DNA of 64,000 nt from Phaeosphaeria sp. MPI-PUGE-AT-0046c. Its lineage: Eukaryota; Ascomycota; Dothideomycetes; Pleosporales; Phaeosphaeriaceae. The notes below the pieces were generated by a model. The model had not been told where the DNA came from, did not search any database, and saw only the letters and a program-made list of their open reading frames with translations. The DNA is taken from positions 620,001-684,000 of the forward strand of contig JAGTJN010000016.1 in assembly GCA_020747045.1 (NCBI GenBank). The letters run 5' to 3'. The first letter of the stretch is position 1; every line of letters begins with the position of its first letter. The position numbers and the translations under genes are program-made. Positions 1 through 11,180 of the stretch are shown here, in pieces.

Positions 1-365
1 CCACAGGCAAGAGTCATAGTGGATTTGTAAGGGCGCCGTGAATGGCTGTGCCTCCGCAAGCCGCCCTTCGCCGGACTGAAAGTGGGAAGAAACATGTCAG
101 AATCATAAGAAGATACTATCAAGTTCCTCCTCTGCCCGATTTCGATGATTTGTCTTTGGCAAGTCGAGACGTCGAAGATCGCGAGATCTCTTGGCACCGT
201 CATCGTTCAGGAACAAGGGTCCAGAGAGACGCAGATGCGACTCACTCTACGCCAAAACTAACACTTTGCCACTGGCGCGTTCTGAACAACTGAGGTTCAA
301 TAGACGTTCTTACATACCGTCCTCACCATACATAGTTTCTTTGGTCGCTCAGCACACTCTCTATC
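1..365. other. 5' flank of RAD14
   Basis: No gene is supported here. Two short overlapping frames are open but show no recognisable domain. The part nearest position 366 is the presumed promoter and leader of the RAD14 gene. Confidence 0.5.
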
Positions 366-1598
366 ATGGCGGACAGGCAACGGACGCCACCTCGAGCGAC
401 TCGCTCAGCGGGCCAACCCCCGCCAAACCCGCCTACGCCTGAGCAGATTCGCAAAATGGAAATAGCTCGCCTCAAGGCCAAAGCTGCCGCGCAACAAGCT
501 CAAGCAAACTCGTCACCAGCACCAGCTGCGGGAGCAAAGCGACCATACTCCGCAGTCTCCGCATCGAATGCGCCCACACAATTGCGCAATGCCTCCGCTG
601 CATCACCACAGAAGCGCGACCAAAATGGCATGATACAACCTCCGTCGAACGATTACATACAGCCGGCGAAGAAGTATGCGCGGTCTGAATTTATCGACTA
701 TGACTTCAGCAAGATGACGGACACGAAGGGCGGCTTTCTAAGCACCGTTGACGATCCACATAATAAGGCCATGTGGAAAGGCATGGCCAAGGAGGAACAA
801 AAGCCAGAAGGTATGACTATCACCGACTGGGAACGAGAACGCATCAGACGGAAGCTACGGGCGAATCGGGCAGGACCCTTTGAGCCTGGTATATCCATCT
901 TGGACACGATAAACGGCAAGGAAGAAGAGGACGAGGAAGCAGCTCTATTGGAAGCAGCTGAGAACGCTGAAGTGGAGAACGGCACGTTTAAAGGCAAATA
1001 CGGCGATGGCAAGCGCGACGTGAAAGGCAAATGTCGAGAATGCAACAGTCTCGAGATTGATTGGAAGTGGCAAGACATATTTGGCATCAGCGTCTGCAAT
1101 GCCTGCAAAGAGAAAGAAGCAGACAAATACTCGCTTCTCACCAAGACCGAAGCACGCGACGACTACCTTCTCACGGACCCCGAACTCAAAGACGAGGATC
1201 TGCTACCCCATCTTGAGCGACCGAATCCACATAAACAGTTCTTCCACCCTATGCAACTGTTCCTGCGCCTCCAAGTCGAAGCATACGCCTTCAGTCCAGC
1301 GAAGTGGGGTTCAGCAGAAGCCTTGGACGAAGAGTACGAGAAGCGGAGGGAAGTGAGCAAAGCGCGGAAGGAGAAGAAGTTCAAAAACAAGCTTGAGGAC
1401 CTCAAAAAGCGGACGAGAGTCGAAGCATATAAGCGAGCAAGGTTAGGCGGTGGTGATGTGCAGTTTGGACAGAAAATCAAGGGAAGATATGATAGGCATG
1501 AACACGAGTGGGGACGAAGTGTGTTGGATCCGGAGACGGGTATGACGAAGAAGAGGTGCGAGGAGTGTGGAATGGAGATTGAGGAGTTGGAGTTTTAG
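366..1598 (+). CDS. RAD14: DNA repair protein RAD14 (XPA homologue)
   Basis: A single-exon gene of 410 residues. It is the nucleotide excision repair damage-verification factor that binds distorted DNA and bridges RPA, TFIIH and the ERCC1-XPF nuclease in the nucleus. Near residues 222-243 there is a C4 zinc finger (CREC ... CNAC), followed by the conserved XPA DNA-binding core containing KTEARDDYLLTDPEL and the basic helix around KEKKFKNKLEDLKKRTR. The C-terminus ends in the family signature HEHEWG ... CEECGMEIEELEF. The first about 110 residues are Ala/Pro/Gln-rich and look disordered, as in other fungal orthologues. The chosen ATG is the first in frame and gives the usual MADRQRTPPR-like start. 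No introns are needed. Identification is firm. Confidence 0.95.
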   Translation: MADRQRTPPRATRSAGQPPPNPPTPEQIRKMEIARLKAKAAAQQAQANSSPAPAAGAKRPYSAVSASNAPTQLRNASAASPQKRDQNGMIQPPSNDYIQPAKKYARSEFIDYDFSKMTDTKGGFLSTVDDPHNKAMWKGMAKEEQKPEGMTITDWERERIRRKLRANRAGPFEPGISILDTINGKEEEDEEAALLEAAENAEVENGTFKGKYGDGKRDVKGKCRECNSLEIDWKWQDIFGISVCNACKEKEADKYSLLTKTEARDDYLLTDPELKDEDLLPHLERPNPHKQFFHPMQLFLRLQVEAYAFSPAKWGSAEALDEEYEKRREVSKARKEKKFKNKLEDLKKRTRVEAYKRARLGGGDVQFGQKIKGRYDRHEHEWGRSVLDPETGMTKKRCEECGMEIEELEF

Positions 1599-1936
1599 GC
1601 GCTGTTCAATGGCGGATGAAGACGGCGAGAAGGATGAATAAGATACCCATGGCAGATGATGTTAATTCGTCGAGACAGGCGTCATTACTACTTGGTGTCA
1701 TTTCGTATTTCCGTTCGTCATTAACCTCGCTGACCAGATTCACAACGACGTATCCGGTAAAAAAGGCTTGCTGCAGAGACGCGGAAAATGTATGCAGTGC
1801 GATATGAGGGAAGCTCTAAACATCGAAACTTTTGTGAAAAGAAATGTTTACACTACTTTGGTCGTATCAGATCTTGAATGATGTAGATTTACACTTGACA
1901 AGTGTCTGCTGGAGCACAGCGTGGTAATCTTCTGCT

Positions 1937-1960
1937 CCGCGCTAGAGGTTGCAGTGCAAG
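1937..1960 (+). repeat. TGCAGTGCA-core dispersed repeat, copy 1
   Basis: Reads CCGCGCTAGAGGTTGCAGTG then CAAG. The core TTGCA-G-TGCAA is a palindrome around one central base. It matches copies in the 40-41 kb and 57 kb spacers. Confidence 0.6.
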
Positions 1961-2070
1961 TCTGAATCCAGCACAAATCGCGGTACAGCATCACATGCCC
2001 ACAGAGGCAACCAATCAGAGTCCTTGATCGTCTCTCCAAGACTGGCAAGGATCATACCATGGCCTGCCCG

Positions 2071-2093
2071 TCCGCGCTAAAGTTGCAGTGCAA
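2071..2093 (+). repeat. TGCAGTGCA-core dispersed repeat, copy 2
   Basis: Reads TCCGCGCTAAAGTTGCAGTG then CAA, about 130 bases after copy 1 and in the same orientation. It lacks one base of the consensus between CTAA and TTGCAG. Confidence 0.6.
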
Positions 2094-2427
2094 AAGAGCT
2101 CACTGCAAAGCTGCAACACACTTGCGTTGCGCTCACTTCCATCCACACAGCGCTTCTCTGAGCATTTTTTGAAGTAATTTCTCAGACATTTGGGGAGCGT
2201 GGAATTTTCGGATGAAAGAGAATATGGTACACAGATGCAGATTCCTGCTCTCGGTTCCTTTCTTCATTTGCGAGACTGCGATAGTGTCTTTCCCGTGCAT
2301 TTTCCTATTGTGCAAATGCAGCATATTAAACTCAAGTCATTTATGGGAGTGGAAGCTGCTTTGCTGCAGAGATTCGTATCGCGGTCAGGTGATGGGATAT
2401 CTCATAGCCCTGCAGTCATCTCCCCTT

Positions 2428-2450
2428 CCACGCTAAGAGCTGTAGTGCAA
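2428..2450 (+). repeat. TGCAGTGCA-core dispersed repeat, copy 3 (degenerate)
   Basis: Reads CCACGCTAAGAGCTGTAGTG then CAA. The 5' CGCTAAGA half is intact and the core carries a C-to-T change (TGTAGTGCA). Confidence 0.5.
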
Positions 2451-2932
2451 GTGCCTGCGACGCGAGGCTGAGGGCCGAGTGTAATTGGGCACACCAATCA
2501 TACAATTGTTACGCATTCGACTTTGACGACAACAGCGATCAGATTAATATACCACGGATAGGAACGCATTAGCTGCTAGGTATTATTCAAATGGCAGATG
2601 CGCACATGTTTGACAAGTCTGACAAACCTGATTCCACAAAGACTCGAGGTATTTCAAGCTGCGTACTGCCTACCAAGTATGACGTCTAGGTGGACAAATC
2701 CATATGTAAACCTGCGGGTCTTACAGGCGTGTTATGTTTAGGACGGAAAGCCTCATTCTTCGTGTCTCAGACTTTGTCCCTTTGTGTCTAGCATTGGCAA
2801 GCACAGCATTTGTGATGTTAGAAGAAATTTTAGATTCTATCTAGATGAACGAGTAAACCAACCAAAACCTAGGCTTAAACGCCGTAACCAGCCCCTATGG
2901 TATATTACAAGAAGTTTTAAAATTTGAAGTTC

Positions 2933-4439
2933 CTAATGATGAGAGACAAGTGGTCTCGACTCCTTCTTGTGAAGAGGCGTATCTTCATCATCGTCATCCG
3001 AATCGAGCCCTGCTAGCTCAAACTCTTCAGCATCTCGTAGCCTTCGATCAGTCCTGGTGTGACCATTCGTCATGCCATTGTCGCGTGATCCTTCGCTGTC
3101 AGACTTTGACGTCTGCCCCGGTGCGTTGATGGCATAAAGGTGAATGAGCATGTTGACGACTAGATGCATGTTAGTAAACTCCAGACGATTGCAGAGGCGA
3201 AGACTTACAAAGGAATAGCAAGAAAGCGATGCTGAAAAGGATAAGACTGTAAGATACATGCGTGACATGTGCTTCGTGAAGAATTTGCATCTGCTCCTCC
3301 GTGGCACCCATGAACATGAAACCACCCGCCATCAGTAAGAAAGGCGTCATGTACTGGAAACTGTTCGGATCCGAGCCATCCGAGATAGTACTGCGATCTT
3401 TGAGGACGAACGAGATTTCGATTACGCGAGCCGCTCCAGCAGCCATGAGCGTGTATCCGAAAACAGAGTGAACCATGGTCGAGATTTCAAGGTGCTGAGG
3501 GTGCGAGGACATTGCCCAACCTGTGACAAAGACTACCATGCCAGGAATAAGGTTCCTCTTGGGTCGTCCATCTCTTGTTCGACTCAACCATACACCGACT
3601 AGACCGGCAGCCCACCAAATTATACCCATCGAGGTGTGCTGAAGGTCGTTGTGCGCCCATTCGTGACCCCATCGATGTTCAGTGAAGGTGTTGACACATC
3701 CCCAAGCAGCAATCACTAAAGAGTCGAAAAATTCCTGGCTCCGTCCTGTGCGCTTGAGCCAGGCTTGTCCCACCAGGAGCAGAATGACCAGGATGATTCC
3801 GTATGCGATGAAGGCGCTGCCCATGATGAAGTGGGCCAAGCACTGTCCCACGTGGTCGCCTTCGGATCTGCAGAAACCGAGGGCGGTGATTCCACCAAAG
3901 AGGAATTGTACCCAAGTTACCACTGGCAGAGCCTTGCCAACGATTCCGTGACCCTTCAGCACGATCTTGCGGATCTTCCCGTGGATGCCTTTCTCGAGAT
4001 GTAGCTTGAGGTAGATACCCATGGCGATCTGAGAAATGAGCATGAGCATGATGTAGGGCACGAACTGTGCATGAACGTTGGTCGTGAATTGGCGGCCCTT
4101 ATGCTTGTGGCCGAGGAAGTATCCAGCAATGGCGAGGACGGAGCCGAGAGTCTGTACGGGAACGTGCCATCTAGAGCGAATTATCTGGATTTTGTTAGTC
4201 TGCGACCTTTCAAGTCCGTTGCAAGGCCTGCTCACCCCTAAGACCATGCCGAGGGGAAAGATGATGCCCCAGGCCATGCTTTGTATCAGAATGTGTATCC
4301 ACAGTATGGAGTCGATAGGGTCAGCCGATATAGCGTGGCCCTCCTCGATTTTGTCGTTATGATGGTCATGCGCCATGACCGCTGTGCTGAGGAGCAGTGC
4401 CATGGCGGCACCTGCTCTTATCCCGTGTCCCATAGGCAT
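2933..4439 (-). CDS. Ytp1-like multi-spanning membrane protein
   Basis: Predicted 468-residue integral membrane protein of the fungal Ytp1/DUF2427 type. A hydrophobic N-terminal signal (AAMALLLSTAVMA) precedes a His-rich lumenal stretch, then many hydrophobic helices with conserved His and Gly, including WIHILIQSMAWGIIFPLGMV and the TEHRWGHEWAHNDLQHTSMG loop. Biochemical function of the family is unknown; it resembles b561-type folds. Two introns are inferred: 4185-4235 (GTGAGC...CAG) and 3160-3208 (GTAAGT, branch CTAAC, CTAG). Splicing the second restores a cytosolic acidic tail ending in SRPLVSHH. I prefer the ATG at 4439, which opens the signal sequence; an in-frame ATG at 4481 adds 14 polar residues. 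The gene is divergent from SWI5, with about 290 bases between them. Confidence 0.8.
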
Positions 4440-4729
4440 GTTTGCTGTGTGGCGCTGTTGAGGTTTCGAGGTCGATGTCACGGCTTGCGATGAATGTGGA
4501 CGCCAACGCGGAGGTTTTCAAGACGAAAGAGACATTCGGCGCGTCAATGAGGGGATTGCGAGAGGCTTGGTCGACGGCAAAGGAGAGTTCTGCATTGAGA
4601 AGGCGCATTCATGCATCGCAATTGCCTGCTTACGTGAAAGGCAGGAGCCGCTCCCATTGGCTTCCGTCGCGGTCCGGCCACCAACACCGACAACACCAGC
4701 AGCACCCTTCATCTTCACTCACCATCACC
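4440..4729. promoter_or_regulatory. Shared divergent promoter region (Ytp1-like / SWI5)
   Basis: The 290-base gap between two divergent starts must hold both promoters. The SWI5 side ends in a C/A-rich leader with CACCATGG start context. The open frame running through this gap on the plus strand is treated as leader, not protein. Confidence 0.45.
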
Positions 4730-6401
4730 ATGGCCCCGGGTGAGGGTAGAAAGGAAGTTCCAGACTCGGAAGATGAGCCCATGACATCTTCGCCTGTCGC
4801 CTATATGGACGGTGCTGCCGACAAGCTTTTCGCAACGGCGCGCGTTCCACTCCAAGACGCCCAAGACGCGCCAACAGAGCCCGCTCATGCTCACCAAGCA
4901 ACCGCTGAGGACCATGCCAACGTGCCTGGCACGCGTCTTGTTGGCTTGGATGATGATCAGCATAATGCTTCGTACGACGTCGATGCGAAAAACGGCCATG
5001 GCACTAACCTGTACCCTATCCCAACAGCTGCTGAGCAGGCTCAATTGACTGAGCCTAACGACGCGATACATATTTCGAACGTGCAGAACACATCACACTC
5101 GCAGCAAGACGCTGTGGATATGCCGTCCCAGCGCCATGCATCATCTCCAAAGATGAGTCCGAGCAGGCACGGAGACCATGAATGTGACGCGGAGCATGCA
5201 CCCGATCTCGCAACCACTAACAAAAATCATCCTGTCCATGCGAGAAACATCGATGGAACGGATCAAGATGAGGCATCAAATCATGCAACCCAGTCTCCAA
5301 TCGCTGATCCGATACATGTAATGCCTCCTGTTGGCTCTAATAAGGACGACTCCGCGATGCAAGATACAGTAGCCAACGACTTGTCGAAGGACAATGTGCA
5401 CTTCTCGAACGTCAAAAATGCTCAAATGAATATATTCTCATCTCAAACGGCAGCACATTCTTTTCCTCACGCTTCTGACACAAGCAGACACACATATGTC
5501 GAAGAAGCAGTTCGTCTCCAGATTGTGTAAACTGCTTTGCACCTGCTCACAATTCCACTAGGACCTGAAACCCGATACACATGACAACAGGAACGACCAG
5601 AGCCTTGGCGCAATAGACGACGTCAGGCCTGAAAATCGCGGTCAAAAATCAGAGACTCCGACGCCGGCATTTGCTTCGAGCGACGGTATATTGATGGCTG
5701 TGCGTGACAACTACCCAACAATGCCAGTGTCCCCTTCCATCAGTACAGATGTCGAGACCCAGCAAAGTTCACAAGTCGGCGGCAGTGCCTTTCCCTTGGA
5801 CGAGGATATAGGGAGAGACGCTGTTGTGCCATCACCGAGGCGCGACCCTCCTCAAGTTGTCAACGTGAAGATTGAGTCACATCAGAGAGACAATGACCCA
5901 AGCACTTCCAGCTCTTTTGTATCTGCTGCCTCGAGTACATCGCGTCCAGCATCTACACGCGAAACGGAGGTTGACTTTACAATCAAAGACACTCTTTCAG
6001 TGGCAAAAACATCACCTGCGGCCACTGAGCCAGCGACAAACTCTGGAGAAGCGACAACGCCCAACGTCCCTGCTATTGCCAGGACACCACAAGAGATCAC
6101 GCTTGCCGAGCTCAAAGCACAGAAGGCCGCCATGTTGGCCGCTCTTGCGGCATTGCCTGCGATACAAGTCCTGATGGAAGAGAACGCGGCATCTGACGTG
6201 GGTTGTGGTAGTGATGATGAGCCTACTGAGTCCGACATCATGACAGCGGCGAACAAGATTGTGAAAGACCACATCAAATTGCTGCATGAATACAATGAGC
6301 TGAAAGACGTTGGACAGGGCTTGATGGGCTTGATTGCAGATCAACGAGGTGTCAGGATTATTGAGATACAAGAGGAATTCGGCATCGAAGCCAATGACTG
6401 A
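4730..6401 (+). CDS. SWI5: SWI5-family recombination mediator with long disordered N-terminus
   Basis: The last about 100 residues are a clear Swi5 domain: EITLAELKAQKAAMLAALAAL coiled region, then HIKLLHEYNELKDVGQGLMG and LIADQRGVRIIEIQEEFG. Swi5 partners Sfr1 to stabilise Rad51/Dmc1 filaments in homologous recombination. Here about 440 acidic, Ser/Thr/His-rich residues precede the domain; yeast Swi5 proteins are near 85-110 residues, though filamentous ascomycete copies are often extended. One intron ends at CACTAG (5561). Its donor is uncertain: GTTCGT at 5510 (52 nt) or GTGTAA at 5525 (37 nt) both keep the frame. With the latter the protein is 544 residues. The start at 4730 has a good context (CACCATGG); the frame is open further upstream but that part crosses the divergent promoter. 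Confidence 0.85.
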
Positions 6402-6838
6402 ATGAAGAAACGAGCCAGCCGTCTTTGATGGCCTTCATCATGTGTGGCTTTTCGTAACGTCGAGAAGTGCCCCGCGACCCATCACTTCCGACGACAAACG
6501 GAGGCCAAGGCCAGAAATGCCAGATCGTTCTCTGGCAGACTCACAACCAATGATAGTAACACTATGCGACAGTTGCTCTTATCATTTGTTGCCGTGAGTG
6601 ATGCCGTAGCAGGTCGCTGCATACGCTGTGTGACGATGAACTCTGATGACTACCCACGGTCGCGCAGCCTTCCCCTCCTCGCACGTAACCTCTCTCTGCG
6701 AATCAAGCCAGGACTACACAAGACTGCTGGACCTTTGCAACTCATTATACAGCGATTTGACTGAGGGTGTGTCACAACGAAGGAGGCGCGCAGAAGCATT
6801 GCTAATATGAAAGTACGATGTAGTATCAAGAAGCTGTG
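6402..6838. other. Intergenic, SWI5 to F-box-like gene
   Basis: No gene or clear signal seen. A 106-codon open frame at 6444-6764 shows no recognisable domain. Confidence 0.45.
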
Positions 6839-7636
6839 ATGTCGGCCAGTTTTTTGGGTCTTGCTCGAGAGCTTCGCGACAAGATCTATTCGTACCTCTT
6901 AGTAGGTGAAGAATACGTCGATTTGACCAACCCGTGGTCCAACCCCGATTTCTCTGTTGAAATCCTCCGCACGAACAAGACGATCCACGAGGAAGCAGCC
7001 AGCATACTCTACGGTCGAAACCGATTCGGACTCTGTGCTATTGAAGAGACTGAACTCAGTGCGTTTCTCCAAAGCATCGGTCCCATCAACTCTCTGCACA
7101 TGCGTCACATCCGCATTGACTTTCCAGACGTCGTGACGCAGGAGGACGAAGGTGGTAGTGCAGTTGTCCTGGATTCAGAGACAGCACGAATATTCGAAAA
7201 ATTGCAGGTCCACTGTGGCAATCTGCGCAAAGTGACATTGTCTCGGAGCAGTACAGAGTATCAGGCCGTCAGCCTAAAGGGTCATGAGTTCGATGGTCTC
7301 CTCATGGAGGTCTTCGACCTAATCGAGTCTCGCATTCGCGCAATTTCAGCCCGCCGAGATGGACACCAGCAGGTTCAAGATAGCGAGATAGTCATCGCTG
7401 TGGAAGTGGATGCGGCTACTGTGGATGCCGACGCCTCGACACATACCAGACTCGAAATGGCGCGTCGTGGCTGGGTCCTCGATGAAGTGGAGGTAGAGAA
7501 AGGCAACGACATGTGGGATCGCTACGAGGACAATTCGCCTAGAATGGATTGGGATTGTGAAGATAGCGATGATGGTGGTGCCAGTGACTACGACATCGAT
7601 AATGATAGCGACTTCTGGAGGAGGGCTGGTGACTAG
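6839..7636 (+). CDS. F-box-like (2EXR-type) fungal protein
   Basis: A 265-residue, apparently intronless protein. It opens with the F-box-like signature FLGLARELRDKIYSYLL, followed by the pattern LRTNKTIHEEAASILYGRNR typical of the large Dothideomycete family of short F-box/2EXR proteins. Such proteins are thought to act as SCF adaptor-like or orphan modules, but no substrate is known for this subgroup. The C-terminus is strongly acidic (EDSDDGGASDYDIDNDSD). The start is the ATG at 6839 (MSASFLGL), placing the F-box-like motif at residues 4-20. The family assignment is good and the function is not known. Confidence 0.7.
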   Translation: MSASFLGLARELRDKIYSYLLVGEEYVDLTNPWSNPDFSVEILRTNKTIHEEAASILYGRNRFGLCAIEETELSAFLQSIGPINSLHMRHIRIDFPDVVTQEDEGGSAVVLDSETARIFEKLQVHCGNLRKVTLSRSSTEYQAVSLKGHEFDGLLMEVFDLIESRIRAISARRDGHQQVQDSEIVIAVEVDAATVDADASTHTRLEMARRGWVLDEVEVEKGNDMWDRYEDNSPRMDWDCEDSDDGGASDYDIDNDSDFWRRAGD

Positions 7637-8372
7637 GTAGAAGACATGTCACTTGCAGGTTTGACTTGATGGTCACTCACGGGCCTGAGGAAAGTATGGG
7701 AGGCGAAATGGATAGCTCAGATGCATCACACATGGCAGATCATCCAGGAGCAACGTATGTACAGATGATTGGCTACAGATTTATCGCTCACGACTGGGAC
7801 TGAGAGGGCAGCTTCAAGATGCAATCGCAATACAACTTAGGGTTTCTCACGTCCTTTTCTGGTTTCATTTGTTTCTTTTCTCTTCGAAACGACAAGTGAC
7901 CTCCTCGGTGTCCCGTAACTGTCGTGAGATGTATTCCTCTTTACTACTCGAAAAGAGACAGCTGATCCGTGTATTACCTGCAAAAAGGCGAGGTAGCAAA
8001 AGGAGTAGGATGTATGCTCAGCTCTGGTGACCTTTGGATAGGATCGTCGAGTAAAAATATCCATATCACGCACGTCGACACCTAGTGAGAGACGAGGTCA
8101 TATAACCTTGCTACATGGCTGGACAGAAATCAGCATCCGGTCGCGGTTGCGACATCGCCTTGCTTGACTGTCATATGAGTGCAGGGTGATCGGACCTGCT
8201 TTTGAAACAGGGCGGGAGACGAGAGACTTAATGCTTGCCGCCCCAAAGAAATGTGTATGTAACTTATTGTTTGAGTCTCCCCGATTTAATAAAAGTTACG
8301 ATCTATCTTTCCTGCCTATCGTACATCTAGATTAGTGGGGTATAGCTTGGTTCTATGTTCCATTTCCACCTC
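7637..8372. other. Intergenic between convergent genes
   Basis: About 740 bases that should carry the 3' ends of the F-box-like gene and the CDF transporter. No further coding signal is convincing. Confidence 0.45.
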
Positions 8373-10290
8373 TTACTCCTGCTGCGACATGTGTGTTGGG
8401 AAGTTATAATCCGTGTAGTCAATGTGCACGAATGCGCGGTCGACATAGGGTACGCTCTCTGTTGATAAGTCATTAGCATGGAACTTCCAATCTAGAAAGA
8501 AAGAATGTAAGCTTACCAAGAACATATTGTAGACTCTCCCCGAGGTCATGACTGTCCCTCAACGCCAAATGCTCGTCTACCACAATATCAACCTCCACGT
8601 TCAGTTTGTCGCCCGCATGGTACGCCTGAAGACCCTGAATACGCTTGATACTCTTCGCAAAGCGCATCGTCATATACAGGAGGATATTCCGCTCATCAGC
8701 CGTGGCGCTCGCACCCGTCAAGTTACGAATATGCTCCGCTGATGTACGCGACCAGTTGATAATTACATAGGCAGACAGCAAGATTCCGCCGAGGGCATCG
8801 AGCCACCACACTTTGGCAAAGTACCCGATGAGCGGAAAGAGGATGGAGAAGGTATTGAAGACTACATCGGTCATGGCGTCTTGCGCGAGAGCCTGGACGG
8901 AGGAATTCCGGATGAGTCGACACCAGACCCAACACAGTCCCTTGATGACGACCGTAGAGGCCATGATTGCCACGGCTGGGATGGTGAGTTGCACGATGGT
9001 GTGGTCTGGACCGGAGAGTCGCGATATGCCCTCGATTCCTACTTGGCAAAACGACGTGATCATAATGACGGAAAAGACGAGCACGCCGATGGGTTCGAGA
9101 CGCCGGCGACCGACGGGGTAGGCGTATCGGTCTTGGCGAGCAATCATCCACGAGGTGATCCAGATGATGGCTGTACTTAAGAAGTCGAGGGCGGCATCAA
9201 CGAGGGAGGCGACGACAGACAGCGAGGAGGTCATGACGGCGACGATAATCTTGAGAATAAGAAGAGCGGTGTTGGCAGCGAGATTGACGTAGAGGGCAAG
9301 TTTGACAATGGGGCTGTCCGTGTCTTCGTCTTCCTCTGGAACCCATTCTTTGAGTTTGGGGTTGGATGTGGTTTCTTCCTCATCGTCTTCGAGGGCATTT
9401 TCGTGCGACAGGAGAGGTGTATTCTCGTCGTGTTCAGGGACTTTATATAAATTCTTCGGGGTGCGCTTGACTTTGGCGTGTAGAGCGCCATTCGAGCTAT
9501 TCGAGTTATTCGTGCCATATGTGCCTGACGAGCGGCTTGACAATGGTGCGCTGCCATTCTCGGTGGCGCCAGCCGGTGTGCGTGCGCCAGGAGTCACAAT
9601 GGGTGTAGTTGTCGCAGATGACTCCTCCGTGATGGTTGTGGGAATGTCGACTGCGCCGGATCCGAGATTGGTGTACTCTTGAATCAGGTTATGCGGTAGG
9701 GACGAATCGAGGAGGCGGTCGATGTACATATAGTGCTGAATCAACTGATTGTTCCGCTCGTAGTACTCTCGTCTGAAGCTGATTAGAACAAAGAATCTTT
9801 TGCCACATGGTTGCGACTTACATAGGCTTCTTCATGGGCCCTAATTCCTCATCGCTCTTATAGTACTTCTCCCTACAACAAGTCAGACTCGCTCTTGCCC
9901 ATGCTCATGATGGGCCACCACTCACCATTTGTATCTCGGGTTCGAGTTGCCAATCAGACGCTGACTGCGCATTTGAGGTGTGTTCAGGACCGATGCCGCA
10001 GCACTGCTTCTCCGCTCTGTGTCCCGATCATAGGGCATCATGAAGCTACCCCGAAAGGCCTCAATGTCCTCTTCCTCATCAGTCAAACTGCCTCGGCGCT
10101 CATGGCTGCGGACCGTTGAGGGTCGACGCGTGAACAACGAGGGGAGATGATGGCCACGCGTTGATATTGCGCTGGCTGAGTCGGACGTCAGAGGAAGAAA
10201 AAGCTTCGAGTTGGTCAGACGTGGGAGGCTGGCAGATCGCGGGCTCGGTGGTGTTGGCTTCGAAGCATTGTTGACTCCCTGGTCCGTCAT
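8373..10290 (-). CDS. CDF cation transporter, DxxxD (Mn-type) metal sites
   Basis: Predicted 585-residue cation diffusion facilitator with six membrane helices and a C-terminal cytosolic domain. I infer four exons (10290-9926, 9872-9822, 9772-8517, 8458-8373) from GTGAGT...TAG, GTAAGT...CAG and GTAAGC...CAG introns that all keep frame. The small middle exons give the conserved RYKWEKYYKSDEELGPMKKP and REYYERNNQLIQHYMYIDR. Metal sites are DAALD in helix 2 (D331, D335) and DAMTD in helix 5 (D437, D441). In this superfamily the DxxxD/DxxxD pair marks the Mn-CDF group, whereas Zn-CDFs carry HxxxD. The last exon adds the family ending VPYVDRAFVHIDY. The long N-terminus is polar and disordered. Substrate (Mn2+, possibly Fe2+) is inferred from motif only. 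Confidence 0.88.
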
Positions 10291-11180
10291 GGCTGCAAGG
10301 GCTTTTCACGATAGCTCTACAGGCCTTGATAGGGCAAGCAACTGTATCTGGAAGTTGCTTCGTCCCTGGGAGAATGTAGTGTGCTGATTGGGCGCGTAGT
10401 TAGCAGCTATCGCGCCGCTGACGCTCGTATATGCACCAATACTCTCGAAATCTGGTCCGCTTTCAGATGAAAGTGCGCTCTGGTCGTATGCGCAATGCGG
10501 CGAATGAACTTGGCTCGACACCTCTGTACAGCTGCGATGAAGCGCCCAGCCAAAGAATAAATAGTCGCGCAACTTCGCCGAGCCGGAGAAGGGTCTTTTT
10601 CTTGGACGCGATCGACGCAATTGAGACGGCGGCCGCCAATCCCTGCTCTTCGGCCTTTTAGCTGTGGTCATAGCTCCCCATGTGGGGTTGTCGCGGGGTG
10701 AAGGATCGTCTCCCTCGAGACATGCCCGGCCTCATTCGTTGTGCATAAACTTCCGCGGTCCGTCTCACTAGGGATGTGTGAGTCTACAGCTTTTAGTGAC
10801 ATCCTCTGTGCAGGTCACATGAGTTCGAAGGTTACATGTTTCATTGATCTGCAGTACATGAGCATTGATGCGGGATCCACCCGGGTCCGCACTTCGGTGT
10901 TTCTAACCAGGATTGAACAATAAAAACATCCATGAATCTGCAGGGCTTTGCTAGACCAACGCGGCCTTGTGCCGAAGCGATATCCAGGGTGAAGTATCGC
11001 ATGTAACCATAGCTCCTCTGTGGAGTCATCTTTGCCTGCTCTTACTGTGTGATTTTGACATGCGTAGTTGTGCTTTGTGTAGGAATGTAAAGTTTATTCG
11101 CAAAGTTTGCTGAGAGTGGAGTTGAATTGTTCGGTTATATGTACATGTATCCTCAGCTAACCCACATGCTGTGGCCAGAA
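10291..11180. other. Intergenic upstream of the CDF gene
   Basis: About 890 bases with no convincing gene. A minus-strand open frame at 10306-10671 is basic and low-complexity and overlaps the expected promoter of the CDF transporter, so I leave it out. Confidence 0.45.

Larger units (their letters stand above)
1599..2932. other. Repeat-bearing intergenic spacer
   Basis: About 1.3 kb without a supportable gene, between two convergent genes. It holds three copies of the TGCAGTGCA-core repeat (listed separately). Short frames here show no domain and no codon-like pattern. Confidence 0.6.

Noticed and set aside
4442..4729. N-terminal extension of the SWI5 frame beginning MLCGAVEV
   Set aside because: It runs through the divergent promoter and overlaps the Ytp1-like start. 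The ATG at 4730 has a better context.
10306..10671. 121-codon minus-strand frame next to the CDF gene
   Set aside because: Lies in the expected promoter and leader of the transporter; low complexity with no family match.
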